Positions 1 through 8,512 are shown, numbered from the stretch's first letter. The stretch: 64,000 bases of DNA from a bacterium SCSIO 12696 (GCA_024397955.1 CP073744.1:1116001-1180000), one strand, 5' to 3'. Translations and numbers: made by a program. Notes: generated by a model from the letters alone, not told the origin.

Positions 1-651
1 GCTACCCAAGTTGATTTGTTGAACCTGTTGTTCAGATACTTGAGCGATTACCTTCAGCGGTGACACCTCCAGTATGTGGCCACAGACATCGCCGCGATTC
101 ATAAAATCGCCCTGTTCCACATCCCGAACTTCCACCACACCATCAAAAGGCGCGCGAATCGCGGTATTGCGCAAATCCAGCTGACGCCTTTGCAAATCTG
201 CTTGTGCTCGCTGCCGGGCACTGTTGGCCTCAGCGATAGCCAACTCTGATTGCAGCCCTTGTTGCTTGAGTTTATTGACTCCCTCAAAACGCAGCTGGGC
301 TTCCCGCAAAGCGGCCTTGGCTTCGTCCAGTCGCTGCTGACGATCTTCTACAGCCAGCTCACAAATAACGTCACCCTCAGCCACAGACTGGCCACGTTCA
401 GCGGGCACTGCAACAACGCGACCAGCCACTTCCGCCCGCAGGGAAACCTGGCGGTTGGGTTCAGTGCGTCCCCGTGCCTGAAACTGGCTGGCATAGGGCT
501 GTGCAGTAAAACGAGCTGCGGTCACCAATGTGCGTCGATTCTCGGTAGACTCCGCCTTCTCTTCCACCTTGGGCGCTTTCCAGATACCGCTGGCAAACCA
601 CAACAGCGTTACCACGAACACCACCACTGCAACCCGAACGTTTTTATTCAC
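1..651 (-). CDS. RND efflux periplasmic adaptor (HlyD/MFP family), partial
   Basis: N-terminal 217 residues of a membrane-fusion protein; the gene runs off the left edge. A signal/anchor helix (about residues 6-21, rich in Val/Leu) is followed by the first lipoyl half (EVAGRVV), an alpha-helical hairpin rich in Ala, Gln and Arg, and the returning lipoyl half with the motif APFDGVVE and GDFMNRGD. Such adaptors bridge an inner-membrane RND pump and an outer-membrane channel; the pump gene would lie beyond the left edge. Two in-frame GTG codons (654 and 651) follow an AGGGAG ribosome site; I use 651, and either is possible. An inverted repeat at 677-692 suggests control by the TetR protein encoded at 7271-7855. 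Confidence 0.85.
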   Translation of the reverse strand, partial: MNKNVRVAVVVFVVTLLWFASGIWKAPKVEEKAESTENRRTLVTAARFTAQPYASQFQARGRTEPNRQVSLRAEVAGRVVAVPAERGQSVAEGDVICELAVEDRQQRLDEAKAALREAQLRFEGVNKLKQQGLQSELAIAEANSARQRAQADLQRRQLDLRNTAIRAPFDGVVEVRDVEQGDFMNRGDVCGHILEVSPLKVIAQVSEQQVQQINLGS

Positions 652-676
652 CACAAACTCCCTGAAACACAAAAAA

Positions 677-692
677 GACCGGATAACCGGTC
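677..692. promoter_or_regulatory. Inverted repeat, putative TetR operator for efflux adaptor
   Basis: GACCGG-ATAA-CCGGTC lies 23 bp upstream of the adaptor start. Read on the minus strand the region contains ACGACCGGT, identical over nine bases to the left part of the palindrome at 7212-7223 and close to the one at 7892-7901. Control by the TetR regulator in this window is inferred from the shared motif. Confidence 0.55.
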
Positions 693-824
693 GTAATAGC
701 GCCATATTAAACCAACGGCCACTATTTCGGAATATGTGTTCTGGAATTAGTTACAGGGGATCGTAATGATATCTTTGCAGTTATATGAGTCTGTATACGG
801 CGCAAAGTTTACCCCAAACAGGCC

Positions 825-1493
825 TTATTCGAGCGCCAACTCCAAAGGCTTGTCCTGAGGCTTTAACGCGCCCAGTTCGTAGTTGAGATAGATCAGCCGC
901 TCAGCCAGCTTTTCGGCCTGCGCAGCCAGGCCGTGAAGTTGCTCAATCGAACCTTCACGCCCCATCACCGGGGTGTTGTTATAAGGCCGATTTGCCAGCT
1001 CACTGTCAGGAAATTTTTGCCGGTAGCAGTCGTTGCGCCAACGCAGTACATGCACTAACTGTTTGTAGAGATACAGCTTGGTGGCGATGTGAATGTCCTG
1101 GTGGTAATCCAGATCACCCAACTGTTCAAAGTCCACTGCAAGCACAATGGTGGTGCGCCCCTTTTGTGGCACACGCACGAAGTTGCCCCTGGGCTTTCGA
1201 GTTAGCTGGCCGATGTCGCCAAAGATTTCTCCCGCGTACAACTCCGTTAGTGGAATGCTTTCATCCCGTGACAGCACTTCCAACTCGCCGCGTACGACGA
1301 AATAAAGCCAGCGATCCAGGCCACCGGGGCTTAGCACCACATCGCCCGGCTCAAAAAACATCACTCTGGAGTGTTCCAGCAAGCGCTGGTACTGCTCCTC
1401 ATCATTTTCACGAATCTCACGGAACAGATGCAGCGAGGCAACACGCCTCTGTAATTCCCTGTCCTCAACATCGGATGCGTTAAAAATTTTCAT
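825..1493 (-). CDS. Cyclic nucleotide-binding domain protein
   Basis: About 222 residues. The central part (about residues 40-135) reads as a cNMP-binding beta-roll: FFEPGDVVLSPGG, then YFVVRGELEVLS and LYAGEIFGDIG, the usual order of a CRP-like sensor domain. The conserved phosphate-cassette arginine region (RKPRGNFVRV) is recognisable but diverged. No helix-turn-helix follows; instead the C-terminus is helical (AAQAEKLAERLIYLN), so this is probably not a DNA-binding CRP paralogue. The ATG at 1493 is preferred because GAGGAA sits just upstream; an in-frame upstream ATG at 1517 lacks this. Divergent from the TonB_C-domain gene at 1841. Confidence 0.75.
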   Translation of the reverse strand: MKIFNASDVEDRELQRRVASLHLFREIRENDEEQYQRLLEHSRVMFFEPGDVVLSPGGLDRWLYFVVRGELEVLSRDESIPLTELYAGEIFGDIGQLTRKPRGNFVRVPQKGRTTIVLAVDFEQLGDLDYHQDIHIATKLYLYKQLVHVLRWRNDCYRQKFPDSELANRPYNNTPVMGREGSIEQLHGLAAQAEKLAERLIYLNYELGALKPQDKPLELALE

Positions 1494-1690
1494 GGATTTC
1501 CTCAAATTTACCGGCACATCTCACGTGTACCTTAGTTCACCAGCAACTCACGACTGCAAAAAGCATCATTCTAAAGCATCGATCAAAAGCCCTGTGTGAC
1601 CCTGCTCATACTACACCGGCAACCGCGAACAATAACAGCCACAACCCCCCTAGGAGCTTTTGGCGCAAAACTCGCCATTCGACAAAAAAG

Positions 1691-1706
1691 TGTGAACAAA
1701 TTCACA
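1691..1706. promoter_or_regulatory. CRP-type binding site
   Basis: TGTGAACAAATTCACA is a perfect TGTGA-N6-TCACA palindrome, the core consensus of gammaproteobacterial CRP. It lies in the 347-bp divergent intergenic region, 135 bp upstream of the gene at 1841 and about 200 bp from the gene at 825-1493. The rest of this gap (1494-1840) is AT-rich near the 1841 start and holds no gene I can see. Confidence 0.65.
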
Positions 1707-1840
1707 AATTAACCATTCACTTATCGCCCCTCTGAGGGAGACAGCTCGACCATTAGCTGGATTATGGTAATTTAGTACCAAAAATAAAAACAACAAATAA
1801 TTCTTTTGAATTAAATAAAGAGTACTACAGGGTAGACAAC

Positions 1841-3025
1841 ATGAATCAAGCACGTCACTCACCACTCTTGGTTAGTATGGCCATCAGCCTGTTAATTGGT
1901 TTCACTGCCATACCCGCGCAAGCCAAGGATCTGGTATTAAATGGGGTGTCCAGCTATCGGGAGCTGGGCAATGATAAGTTCCTGGCGGCACTCTACCTGT
2001 CAGCACCTGGCAGCAATTACGAGCAGATCATTGCAGCACCCAGCAAGCGCATGGAAATGCGACTGACCAGCAGCTATTCGAAGCGCCGCTGGGTCAACTT
2101 ATGGATGCAGGGTATTGCCATCAGCAACAGCAGCCAACGCTTCTCCAATATGGCTGAGCCACTGGTTAACTTATTTAACCAGCAAAAAGGTGGCCTCGAG
2201 CCCGGTGATGTTGTCACTATCAGCCAAAGCGACAATGGCTCCAGCTACCAAATCAATGGCGTTACCCTCGCCTCAGGCCTGCCCTCCGAGTTGTTTGACC
2301 TGTTCGTGAATACCTGGGTTGGCAAGGCTCCACCCAGCAGCAGTTTTCGCGATGCCATTTTGGGCAAGGGCGATAATCTGGGCAACATGGAACAGCAATT
2401 GGCTACCATCACCCCTGCCTCTGGTCGTGTAACTGCAGTCGAAGCCTGGATAGCACCGCCGGAACCAGAAATTGACGAAGCACAACTCTTGGCAGAACAA
2501 AAAGCGGCTGAGGAAGCCGCCGCTAGAGCAGAGGCATTGGTAAAAGCGGAAGCCGACGCTGCCCAAAAAGCGGCTGAAGCCTCAATCCCCACCCAGGTTG
2601 CTTTGGTGAATGGCTTTATGCTCAATGATTTGGGGTACGACCCACACGCTATTACCTTGGCGGCAGCGGAGGCGTTGCAACAACAGGCTGAATCTCTTGC
2701 TGAAGATGCTTTTTCTGTAGAGTCCGCATTGGCGCTGAAGGACTATATTCGCACCACCAAAAAAGAGATACACGGGTCGCTGAAATACCCACCTCGTGCG
2801 TTGCGCCAGGGTTATGAGGGCCAAGTCAGGCTCAATATTGAGCTGGACCGCCAGGGCAACCTGGTCAAAGTGGAAGCCGCCGAAAAAAGCCGCCATAAAA
2901 CGCTGGACTCAGCCGCTATTCGAGCGGTGAAAAAAGCGGCTCCTTACGAACCCATTCCTGACGAAATCAGCGAAGAGGTTCTGAGCCTTTCGATTCCTTT
3001 TAAATTTACCCTTGTACAGAACTGA
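1841..3025 (+). CDS. Chalcone isomerase-like / TonB C-terminal domain protein
   Basis: 394 residues. A cleavable signal peptide (residues 1-28, ending AQA|KD) is followed by a chalcone-isomerase-like region (about 30-185; LNGVSSYRELGNDKFLAALYL, MRLTSSYSKRRW, INGVTL). An Ala/Glu/Lys-rich stretch (about 205-245) looks like a coiled coil or linker, and a TonB_C-like domain (about 305-392) shows YPPRALRQGYEGQVRLNIEL and later AIRAVKKAAPYEPIP. The TonB_C part normally contacts outer-membrane proteins, but here the usual N-terminal membrane anchor and proline-rich spacer of TonB are missing, so the protein is probably wholly periplasmic. Its role is unknown. The ATG follows an AGGGTAG-like site. 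Confidence 0.75.
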   Translation: MNQARHSPLLVSMAISLLIGFTAIPAQAKDLVLNGVSSYRELGNDKFLAALYLSAPGSNYEQIIAAPSKRMEMRLTSSYSKRRWVNLWMQGIAISNSSQRFSNMAEPLVNLFNQQKGGLEPGDVVTISQSDNGSSYQINGVTLASGLPSELFDLFVNTWVGKAPPSSSFRDAILGKGDNLGNMEQQLATITPASGRVTAVEAWIAPPEPEIDEAQLLAEQKAAEEAAARAEALVKAEADAAQKAAEASIPTQVALVNGFMLNDLGYDPHAITLAAAEALQQQAESLAEDAFSVESALALKDYIRTTKKEIHGSLKYPPRALRQGYEGQVRLNIELDRQGNLVKVEAAEKSRHKTLDSAAIRAVKKAAPYEPIPDEISEEVLSLSIPFKFTLVQN

Positions 3026-3105
3026 TACACCCTTCCCCGTCCTCGCTTAGGCGGGGGCGGTACGGTAATAACACCCCTTAAAAACCAAATCATTGCTAAC
3101 AATCT

Positions 3106-3122
3106 GGGGCTACAATAGCCCC
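3106..3122. promoter_or_regulatory. Hairpin abutting the selO start codon
   Basis: GGGGCTA-CAA-TAGCCCC is a perfect 7-bp stem with a 3-nt loop that ends one base before the ATG at 3123. It covers the only G-rich stretch that could act as a ribosome site, so it may limit translation. It lacks a T-tract and is not a typical terminator. Confidence 0.4.
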
Positions 3123-4583
3123 ATGAGTGTTTTCCCAAGCAAATGCATCCATCAGCCCATAGAGCAATTGGGCAGCCGCTTTTATTCTCCGGTCACCCCC
3201 AGCGGTTTGAGCGAGCCAGTATTGGTTCATACCTCGCCACCTGCTGCTGCACTGATTGGACTTGCCAACCAAGCTACCACTAGCGATGACTTTCTGACAC
3301 TCGCCAGCGGCAACGGCCATTTCGATGGCTATTCACCATTGGCTATGGTCTACAGCGGCCACCAGTTCGGCAGCTATGTGCCTCGCCTGGGGGATGGGCG
3401 AGCGATGACATTGGCTACCATTACTGGCCCCAACGGCGAATGGGATTTGCAACTGAAAGGCGCGGGCCAGACCCCCTACTCCCGTTTCGGCGACGGCCGC
3501 GCTGTGCTGCGCTCCACCATCCGCGAATACCTGTGTAGCGAAGCCATGCATGGCCTGAGCATTGCCACCACCCGTGGCCTATCCATCACCACCGGCAGCA
3601 ACAAAGTACAGCGGGAAACCGTCGAACCTGCAGCGGTACTGATCCGCCTGGCGCGCAGTAATATTCGCTTTGGCAGCTTTGAATACTTTCACTACAACGG
3701 TGAGCACCAACAGGTGAAACAGCTCGCCGATTTTGTCATAGAACGCCACTATCCAGATTGGCAAGATAGTGAAGACAAATATTATCGATTGTTCAAACGA
3801 GCGGTTGTCGCAACCGCTGAGCTTATTGCTCATTGGCAAGCAGTGGGTTTCGCCCACGGTGTTATGAACACAGACAATATGTCCATTCTCGGCGACACCC
3901 TGGACTATGGGCCGTTTGGCTTCCTGGACACTTATCAGCCAGATTTTATTTGCAATCACTCTGATGAAACCGGCCGCTACGCCTTTAACCGCCAACCGGG
4001 AATTGGTTTATGGAATTGCAACGCGTTAGCGCACGCCCTATCAAGCCTGGTGAAATCTGAGCAACTTAAACAGGCACTGCAGCACTACGAACCCACTTTT
4101 CTCGATACCTTCTTTGGCTTGATGAGCGGCAAGTTGGGTTTGGAAAACAAACAGCCGAGTGACGGCCAGTTAATAGACGATTTATTGCAGCTAATGGCAG
4201 ATAATCAAGTGGATTACACCGGGTTTTTCCGTCAACTTTGCGGATTTGGTGGCGACAGTGATAACCAGAAAATAGCCCAGCTATTTAACGACCCCGAGGA
4301 TTTTTTAACTTGGTCAAAACGTTATAAAGCTCGCTTACAGCAAGATTCAGTAGACCCGCAAAAGCGCCGCACCGCGATGCTGCGCAGCAACCCCAAATAT
4401 GTGTTGCGCAATTACTTGGCGGAAATAGCGATTCGACAGGCAGAGGATCGCAACGACTACTCGGAAATAGACGGTTTACTCAGGGTGCTTTCGGCGCCTT
4501 ACGAGGAGCACCCGGAATTAGAAAAGTACGCAGCCCCACCACCCGAATGGGCCAGCGGGATTAGCGTCAGCTGTTCTTCGTAG
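3123..4583 (+). CDS. selO: Protein adenylyltransferase SelO (YdiU family)
   Basis: 486 residues, the usual size for SelO. This pseudokinase-fold enzyme transfers AMP from ATP to hydroxyl side chains of proteins and is linked to redox stress. Visible family signatures are GHQFGSYVPRLGDGRA, LQLKGAGQTPYSRFGDGRAVLRSTIREYL, the metal/nucleotide-binding HGVMNTDNMSILG and DYGPFGFLD, and the C-terminal CSS that replaces the selenocysteine end of eukaryotic SelO. An in-frame TTG lies at 3093, but the ATG at 3123 matches the family N-terminus. The 3' end overlaps the convergent transporter gene by 17 bp. Confidence 0.93.
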   Translation: MSVFPSKCIHQPIEQLGSRFYSPVTPSGLSEPVLVHTSPPAAALIGLANQATTSDDFLTLASGNGHFDGYSPLAMVYSGHQFGSYVPRLGDGRAMTLATITGPNGEWDLQLKGAGQTPYSRFGDGRAVLRSTIREYLCSEAMHGLSIATTRGLSITTGSNKVQRETVEPAAVLIRLARSNIRFGSFEYFHYNGEHQQVKQLADFVIERHYPDWQDSEDKYYRLFKRAVVATAELIAHWQAVGFAHGVMNTDNMSILGDTLDYGPFGFLDTYQPDFICNHSDETGRYAFNRQPGIGLWNCNALAHALSSLVKSEQLKQALQHYEPTFLDTFFGLMSGKLGLENKQPSDGQLIDDLLQLMADNQVDYTGFFRQLCGFGGDSDNQKIAQLFNDPEDFLTWSKRYKARLQQDSVDPQKRRTAMLRSNPKYVLRNYLAEIAIRQAEDRNDYSEIDGLLRVLSAPYEEHPELEKYAAPPPEWASGISVSCSS

Positions 4584-5634
4584 CTTCAGGCAAGTTCTGA
4601 CTTTCCTCACCGGCACCCAGCATCAACCCAAGCCAACGGGTTGATTCGTTATTTTCCAGAGCGATTTTTACCATGATGGTCAATGGGATAGATAGCAACA
4701 TACCGACCATACCCAGTGCCCAGCCCCAGAACACCAATGACAAAAATACCACCAACGCTGACAGATTCAGGCCCTTACCCATCACCCGGGGCTCAATGCC
4801 ATTGCCAACAATAGTATTGATGGCGAGATAGCCCACTGCTGTCCACAACGCGGGTAGCGGCCCCAGTTGCACCAGTGCCAGCAAAGTCGGTGGCAAAGCT
4901 GCCAGAATAGAGCCCACTGTAGGCACAAAGTTGAGCAGAAACGCAAGCATCGCCCACATAACCGCGTAGTCCACACCTACAACCAACAACAGGATGTAAG
5001 CGAGCAAGCCGGTGCCCAGGCTGATCAGGGTTTTCAAACCCATGTAGTTGTTAACCACCTTGCTAAAGCGTTCCAAAGCTTCCAGTGCCGCGGTACTGCC
5101 ACCACGGGCATGCACCAATTTGGCGGCAAAACCCGCTTCCTCAGCTAGAATAAAGATCACCGTCAGCAAAATCATAAACGCGTTGGCCATCGTGTCGCTA
5201 AAGCCAGCCACGACATTGCCCGCCATTTTCATAGCCACACTGGGGTTAATCACTTCTTTCAACTGCTGGGGGTCGGCATTCACCCCCATACCCACCAGCC
5301 ACTCCACCAGCCCGGAAGACATCTCTTGGAGGCGCGCCTGATATTGGGGCAAGTCGTTATTGAAATCCCTTACAGCACCGCCGACAACGGCACCCACGGC
5401 AATACCTGCCAAAACCACAGAAAGGATGATTAATGAGATGGCAACGCCGGACGGCACTTTGCGTTCGCGAAGCCAACTGAGTAGCGGAGAGCACAGCATG
5501 GCGATAAATACAGAGAGCAGGAATGGTACCAGCAGGGATGCCGCCTGCTTCATCCCCGCAACCACAATCACAAAAGCCGCACCCAGCAGCAAAAAACGAG
5601 CAACCGGTGAAAACTGTTCGTTGTGCACACCCAT
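4567..5634 (-). CDS. AI-2E family transporter (PerM/YdiK-like)
   Basis: About 355 residues with roughly seven to eight hydrophobic segments in the pattern of the AI-2E/PerM family: an N-terminal hydrophobic pair, a soluble loop (FNNDLPQYQARLQEMSSGLVEWL), then the C-terminal membrane block with LLNFVPTVGSILAALPP and NTIVGNGIEPRVMGKGLNLS, both typical. Substrates of such proteins are mostly unknown; some export autoinducer-2 or act as Na+/H+ antiporters. The ATG at 5634 has GGGGA upstream and is preferred over a GTG at 5658. Convergent, overlapping selO by 17 bp. Confidence 0.88.
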   Translation of the reverse strand: MGVHNEQFSPVARFLLLGAAFVIVVAGMKQAASLLVPFLLSVFIAMLCSPLLSWLRERKVPSGVAISLIILSVVLAGIAVGAVVGGAVRDFNNDLPQYQARLQEMSSGLVEWLVGMGVNADPQQLKEVINPSVAMKMAGNVVAGFSDTMANAFMILLTVIFILAEEAGFAAKLVHARGGSTAALEALERFSKVVNNYMGLKTLISLGTGLLAYILLLVVGVDYAVMWAMLAFLLNFVPTVGSILAALPPTLLALVQLGPLPALWTAVGYLAINTIVGNGIEPRVMGKGLNLSALVVFLSLVFWGWALGMVGMLLSIPLTIMVKIALENNESTRWLGLMLGAGEESQNLPEATKNS

Positions 5635-5702
5635 GAATATCCCCAAAACCGCAATCACATTTTGGGTGCAGTGTAGACGAGTCGTTGAATTGCCAAAAGG
5701 CC

Positions 5703-6077
5703 TTATTCGCGAAGACTGTCGAGGATGGCCGCGATTTCTGCCAGGCCCTGCTCTGTGAATAACATGCCCGTACCGCCGATATATTCTGTTTCCGTCAATT
5801 CGGCACAGCGCTGGCGCACGGCTTCCAGCTTGGTGTCATGCTGAATAGGCACACCAATAAACACATCCCAATCACTATCAGTAGCGGTTCCGGCGATCAC
5901 CATCTGCAACAGGGTCACCACATTGCTGAGCTGAACCCGATAGACCGGGGTGCCCACGCGAACAAATACCCACAAGGTCACTGCAATAAACAACAGGGTG
6001 AATAGCAAGGTCAGCACATAGCCCACTGTGATTTGCCTCAAGCAAAACCAAGAGTGTAAACCACCAATGCATGACAC
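5703..6077 (-). CDS. Small membrane protein of unknown function
   Basis: At most 124 residues, starting from a GTG that directly abuts the lpxR-like stop codon, so the two genes are probably co-transcribed. One strong membrane helix (VLTLLFTLLFIAVTLWVF) is followed by a short soluble domain ending in an acidic helix (GLAEIAAILDSLRE). A second GTG at 6026, preceded by GAGG, would give a 107-residue protein starting just before the helix and is a credible alternative. I do not recognise the family. Confidence 0.6.
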   Translation of the reverse strand: MSCIGGLHSWFCLRQITVGYVLTLLFTLLFIAVTLWVFVRVGTPVYRVQLSNVVTLLQMVIAGTATDSDWDVFIGVPIQHDTKLEAVRQRCAELTETEYIGGTGMLFTEQGLAEIAAILDSLRE

Positions 6078-7175
6078 TTAAAAAGCTTTACTAAAGGTGA
6101 CGCCTCCCCACAACAGGTGACGATCGCCCAGGCCCTGTTTCAATTCCGATGATTGGCCGCGAACCATATAACTGATGCGATACCCCCCATCAAATGCCAG
6201 AGTGTATCCCGCCCAGGCTTCAACCAGGAGATGATTCACTTCACCACTGCTGTAACTGACTTCACTGTCGCGAAACTGGCCCTGCAACAGGGCGTTGTAA
6301 GCCCGGGCCTTTACTGCAGCGCCAAACCAAAAATAACGTTCTGCCTGGGTACTTACGGCTATTTCACTGCTCTGTTGGCCATAACTGGCCAAGTGGGGAT
6401 TAAAAGACCACCAGGGACTGTGAATCTCTCCCGCTCGCACATTAAAGCTCCAGGCCACTTCAGATAAATAGCCCACCGACCCTTGTACAGCGGTTTTGAC
6501 TTCCAGCCGGTCATTGTCCAGTTGCCAGTTATTCTGGCGCGATACTGCGTAGCGCGCGGTTAACTCGCCACCATCGGATATCTGGTTATTCCAACCATTG
6601 GCTTCATCACCACCCAATAAGTCATGAAGCTGGTTTTGTACGCTGCCCACCAACGGCAAACCCAACACACCCAGGGTCAGGCTGCTGTCCCAGGCAACTT
6701 CATTGTCGGCATCAATTTGCTGACGAACGCTGCTGAGATAAACCAGGCTACTGTAAGGCCGCTCGCCCTCAATAGGCTCAGCGGTTGTAATGTCTTCCGG
6801 AGTAAACGCAAACACACCGGTTTCCAGGGTAACCCGCTCCAGCCCACTATCAGCCCGATTGCTGACGCCAAATCCACGATCCAGCCAGTTCAACGCTCGA
6901 TAAGGCGAGTACCACTTACTTCGTGCCCCAGCGCCAGATAACACCAAATTAAAGCCATAGGTGTAATCACGATCGTTGGTGCCGGGAACCAAGATGTCGT
7001 TATCGAAAGAAATCGCCCACTTGCTCCAGGTAGGTTCTTGGCTAGCACTATCGCCAGCTGCCTGTACAGGTGTATCGGTAATGTAGGTGTTGGGAGAGTT
7101 GGCCGCCTCAGCACTGGCGACTGTGGGTAAGACAAAAAACGAGGAAAACAACAGGCACTGCAGTGAACTTCTCAT
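6078..7175 (-). CDS. LpxR-like outer-membrane lipid A deacylase family (DUF2219)
   Basis: 365 residues with a signal peptide (VLPTVASAEA). The mature part looks like an outer-membrane beta-barrel. Family marks are WAISFDNDILVPGTNDRDYTYGF near residue 55 (the ND pair equals catalytic Asn-Asp of LpxR), ERPYSSLVYLS, and QLHDLLG followed by GWNNQ (candidate catalytic His and GW-Q motif). LpxR removes the 3'-linked acyloxyacyl chain from lipid A; whether this member does so is inferred. It lies downstream of tetR on the same strand, with a perfect 12-bp palindrome in its promoter region. Confidence 0.8.
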   Translation of the reverse strand: MRSSLQCLLFSSFFVLPTVASAEAANSPNTYITDTPVQAAGDSASQEPTWSKWAISFDNDILVPGTNDRDYTYGFNLVLSGAGARSKWYSPYRALNWLDRGFGVSNRADSGLERVTLETGVFAFTPEDITTAEPIEGERPYSSLVYLSSVRQQIDADNEVAWDSSLTLGVLGLPLVGSVQNQLHDLLGGDEANGWNNQISDGGELTARYAVSRQNNWQLDNDRLEVKTAVQGSVGYLSEVAWSFNVRAGEIHSPWWSFNPHLASYGQQSSEIAVSTQAERYFWFGAAVKARAYNALLQGQFRDSEVSYSSGEVNHLLVEAWAGYTLAFDGGYRISYMVRGQSSELKQGLGDRHLLWGGVTFSKAF

Positions 7176-7211
7176 GGTCGCTTATCCAGTTGTAGACAAT
7201 TATTTCAATAT

Positions 7212-7223
7212 ACGACCGGTCGT
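7212..7223. promoter_or_regulatory. Palindrome ACGACCGGTCGT, putative TetR operator
   Basis: Perfect 12-bp palindrome in the 95-bp gap between tetR and the lpxR-like gene, 37 bp upstream of the lpxR-like start. It shares its GACCGGTC centre with the site before tetR (7892-7901) and its half-site with the repeat before the efflux adaptor (677-692). Confidence 0.6.
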
Positions 7224-7270
7224 CTTATTTTTAGTTCAAAGAAAAACCTTCAAGTTGTCCTCATCAAACC

Positions 7271-7855
7271 TTAAGGCTGCAATAAGCGGGGATAGGTGCC
7301 CAGAAAAATATCCATGGGCTGACTGTTTTTGGTGGCTTTCATACGCACTAATGCGCCCTGCCAGGCGTTGAATACGAATTCCGCCAGCAATTCAGTATCT
7401 GCGTTCTCAGGCAAATCACCACGTTCCTTGGCCTCTTCCATCACCGTAGCCAACTGGCGAGTGTTGGTTTGCAGCACTTCTCTAACCGCGAGGCGAATGG
7501 CTTCACTGCTGTCAGCCATTTCCTGGCAAATATTGCCGAGGAAGCAGCCTATGCGGAAGTCGTTATCACATACTTCCTGAACATGGTGCACAAAGTAGTT
7601 ACGCAAGCGACTCAACGGTGGCTGCTGCCGGTCACCCAGAATTTTGCTGTTAATCTGCTGGTCTTCAGCAGCCGCGCTTTGCAAAGCCTCTACGGCAAAG
7701 ACTTCTTTGCTGTCAAAATAGTTGTAGAAAGACCCTTTGGGAACCCCAGCGGCGTCAACAATATCCCGTACACTGGTGCCATTAAAGCCCTGGCTCTTCA
7801 TCACCGCCATACCGGCGGCCAGAATATGGTCTTTTTTCGACGCTCGCTTGCTCAT
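7271..7855 (-). CDS. TetR/AcrR family transcriptional regulator
   Basis: 194 residues from the ATG at 7855, which has GAGAAG upstream; the open frame continues to 7933 without a ribosome site. The N-terminal TetR helix-turn-helix is clear: ILAAGMAVMKSQGFNGTSVRDIVDAAGVPKGSFYNYF, residues about 10-50 (read as adjoining motifs). The C-terminal ligand domain contains GCFLGNICQEMAD, seen in AcuR/NemR-like regulators of electrophile or efflux responses. Palindromes before this gene and before the next gene downstream suggest autoregulation and control of the lpxR-like gene and the efflux operon. Confidence 0.9.
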   Translation of the reverse strand: MSKRASKKDHILAAGMAVMKSQGFNGTSVRDIVDAAGVPKGSFYNYFDSKEVFAVEALQSAAAEDQQINSKILGDRQQPPLSRLRNYFVHHVQEVCDNDFRIGCFLGNICQEMADSSEAIRLAVREVLQTNTRQLATVMEEAKERGDLPENADTELLAEFVFNAWQGALVRMKATKNSQPMDIFLGTYPRLLQP

Positions 7856-7891
7856 CAATGCTTCTCGGTGCCCTTGTACTCTAAGAATATG

Positions 7892-7901
7892 TGACCGGTC
7901 A
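7892..7901. promoter_or_regulatory. Palindrome TGACCGGTCA, putative TetR auto-operator
   Basis: Perfect 10-bp palindrome 37 bp upstream of the tetR start, in the gap after the MOSC gene. Same GACCGGTC centre, and the same 37-bp distance to the start codon, as the site before the lpxR-like gene. Confidence 0.6.
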
Positions 7902-7925
7902 TCTCCAATGTCAAGAGCTCTGATG

Positions 7926-8432
7926 TCAAGCAATATGCTCTTTCAGCAGCACCACTGAGTCACCAACTGCGATTTCACCACTGGTCACTACCCGAGCACA
8001 GAGCCCGCCGTGGCCAAACATAGCGGCAAAGCCTCCCGGGCCCAACGCTTCTTCCATACGGCTGCAAGGGTGGCAATGCGCGGTACCCTCAAATTCGGCA
8101 TCGCCAATTCGAAAACGGCGGTGGCGCAACACCAATAGATTAATACCCGATACCACCATATTGCGTCGCAGTAGCTGTGCTGGAATGGGGTCACGCCCTA
8201 ATATGGAGGCCATTGCCTGAATGTGTTCCTGGGCAATCAAGGTCACCTGGCGACCAGAACCCGGTGTTTTCAGGCAGCGATGATCCCCTTGCAAGCCCAA
8301 GTCCTGCAAGGCAGTAACACGCTCAACCACGGTCATTTCAGCTCGCCGTTGTGGTCGCAGGCCGATCCAACGCAAAGTGCCTGGCTGAACCGCTTCGCTG
8401 TAGCGCAGCAATAAACCGTGAGGGTTTGCCAT
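7926..8432 (-). CDS. MOSC domain-containing protein
   Basis: 168 residues. The MOSC fold is indicated by GLQGDHR near residue 48, GRQVTLIAQEHI, the R-N-x-V motif in LLRRNMVVSGINL, the FEGTAHCHPCSRME stretch with the conserved Cys, and GARV-type LCARVVTSGEIAVGDSV near the end. MOSC proteins handle molybdenum cofactor or sulfur transfer, or reduce hydroxylated substrates. The ATG at 8432 has GGAT upstream; a TTG four codons earlier is less likely. Upstream of tetR on the same strand. Confidence 0.85.
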   Translation of the reverse strand: MANPHGLLLRYSEAVQPGTLRWIGLRPQRRAEMTVVERVTALQDLGLQGDHRCLKTPGSGRQVTLIAQEHIQAMASILGRDPIPAQLLRRNMVVSGINLLVLRHRRFRIGDAEFEGTAHCHPCSRMEEALGPGGFAAMFGHGGLCARVVTSGEIAVGDSVVLLKEHIA

Positions 8433-8512
8433 AATAATATCCAATTAAAACACTGGAACTTCCGCACCGCTGTGCAGCCCAAGTCCCATCGTAAATTTAG
8501 AGGTAATAGACC

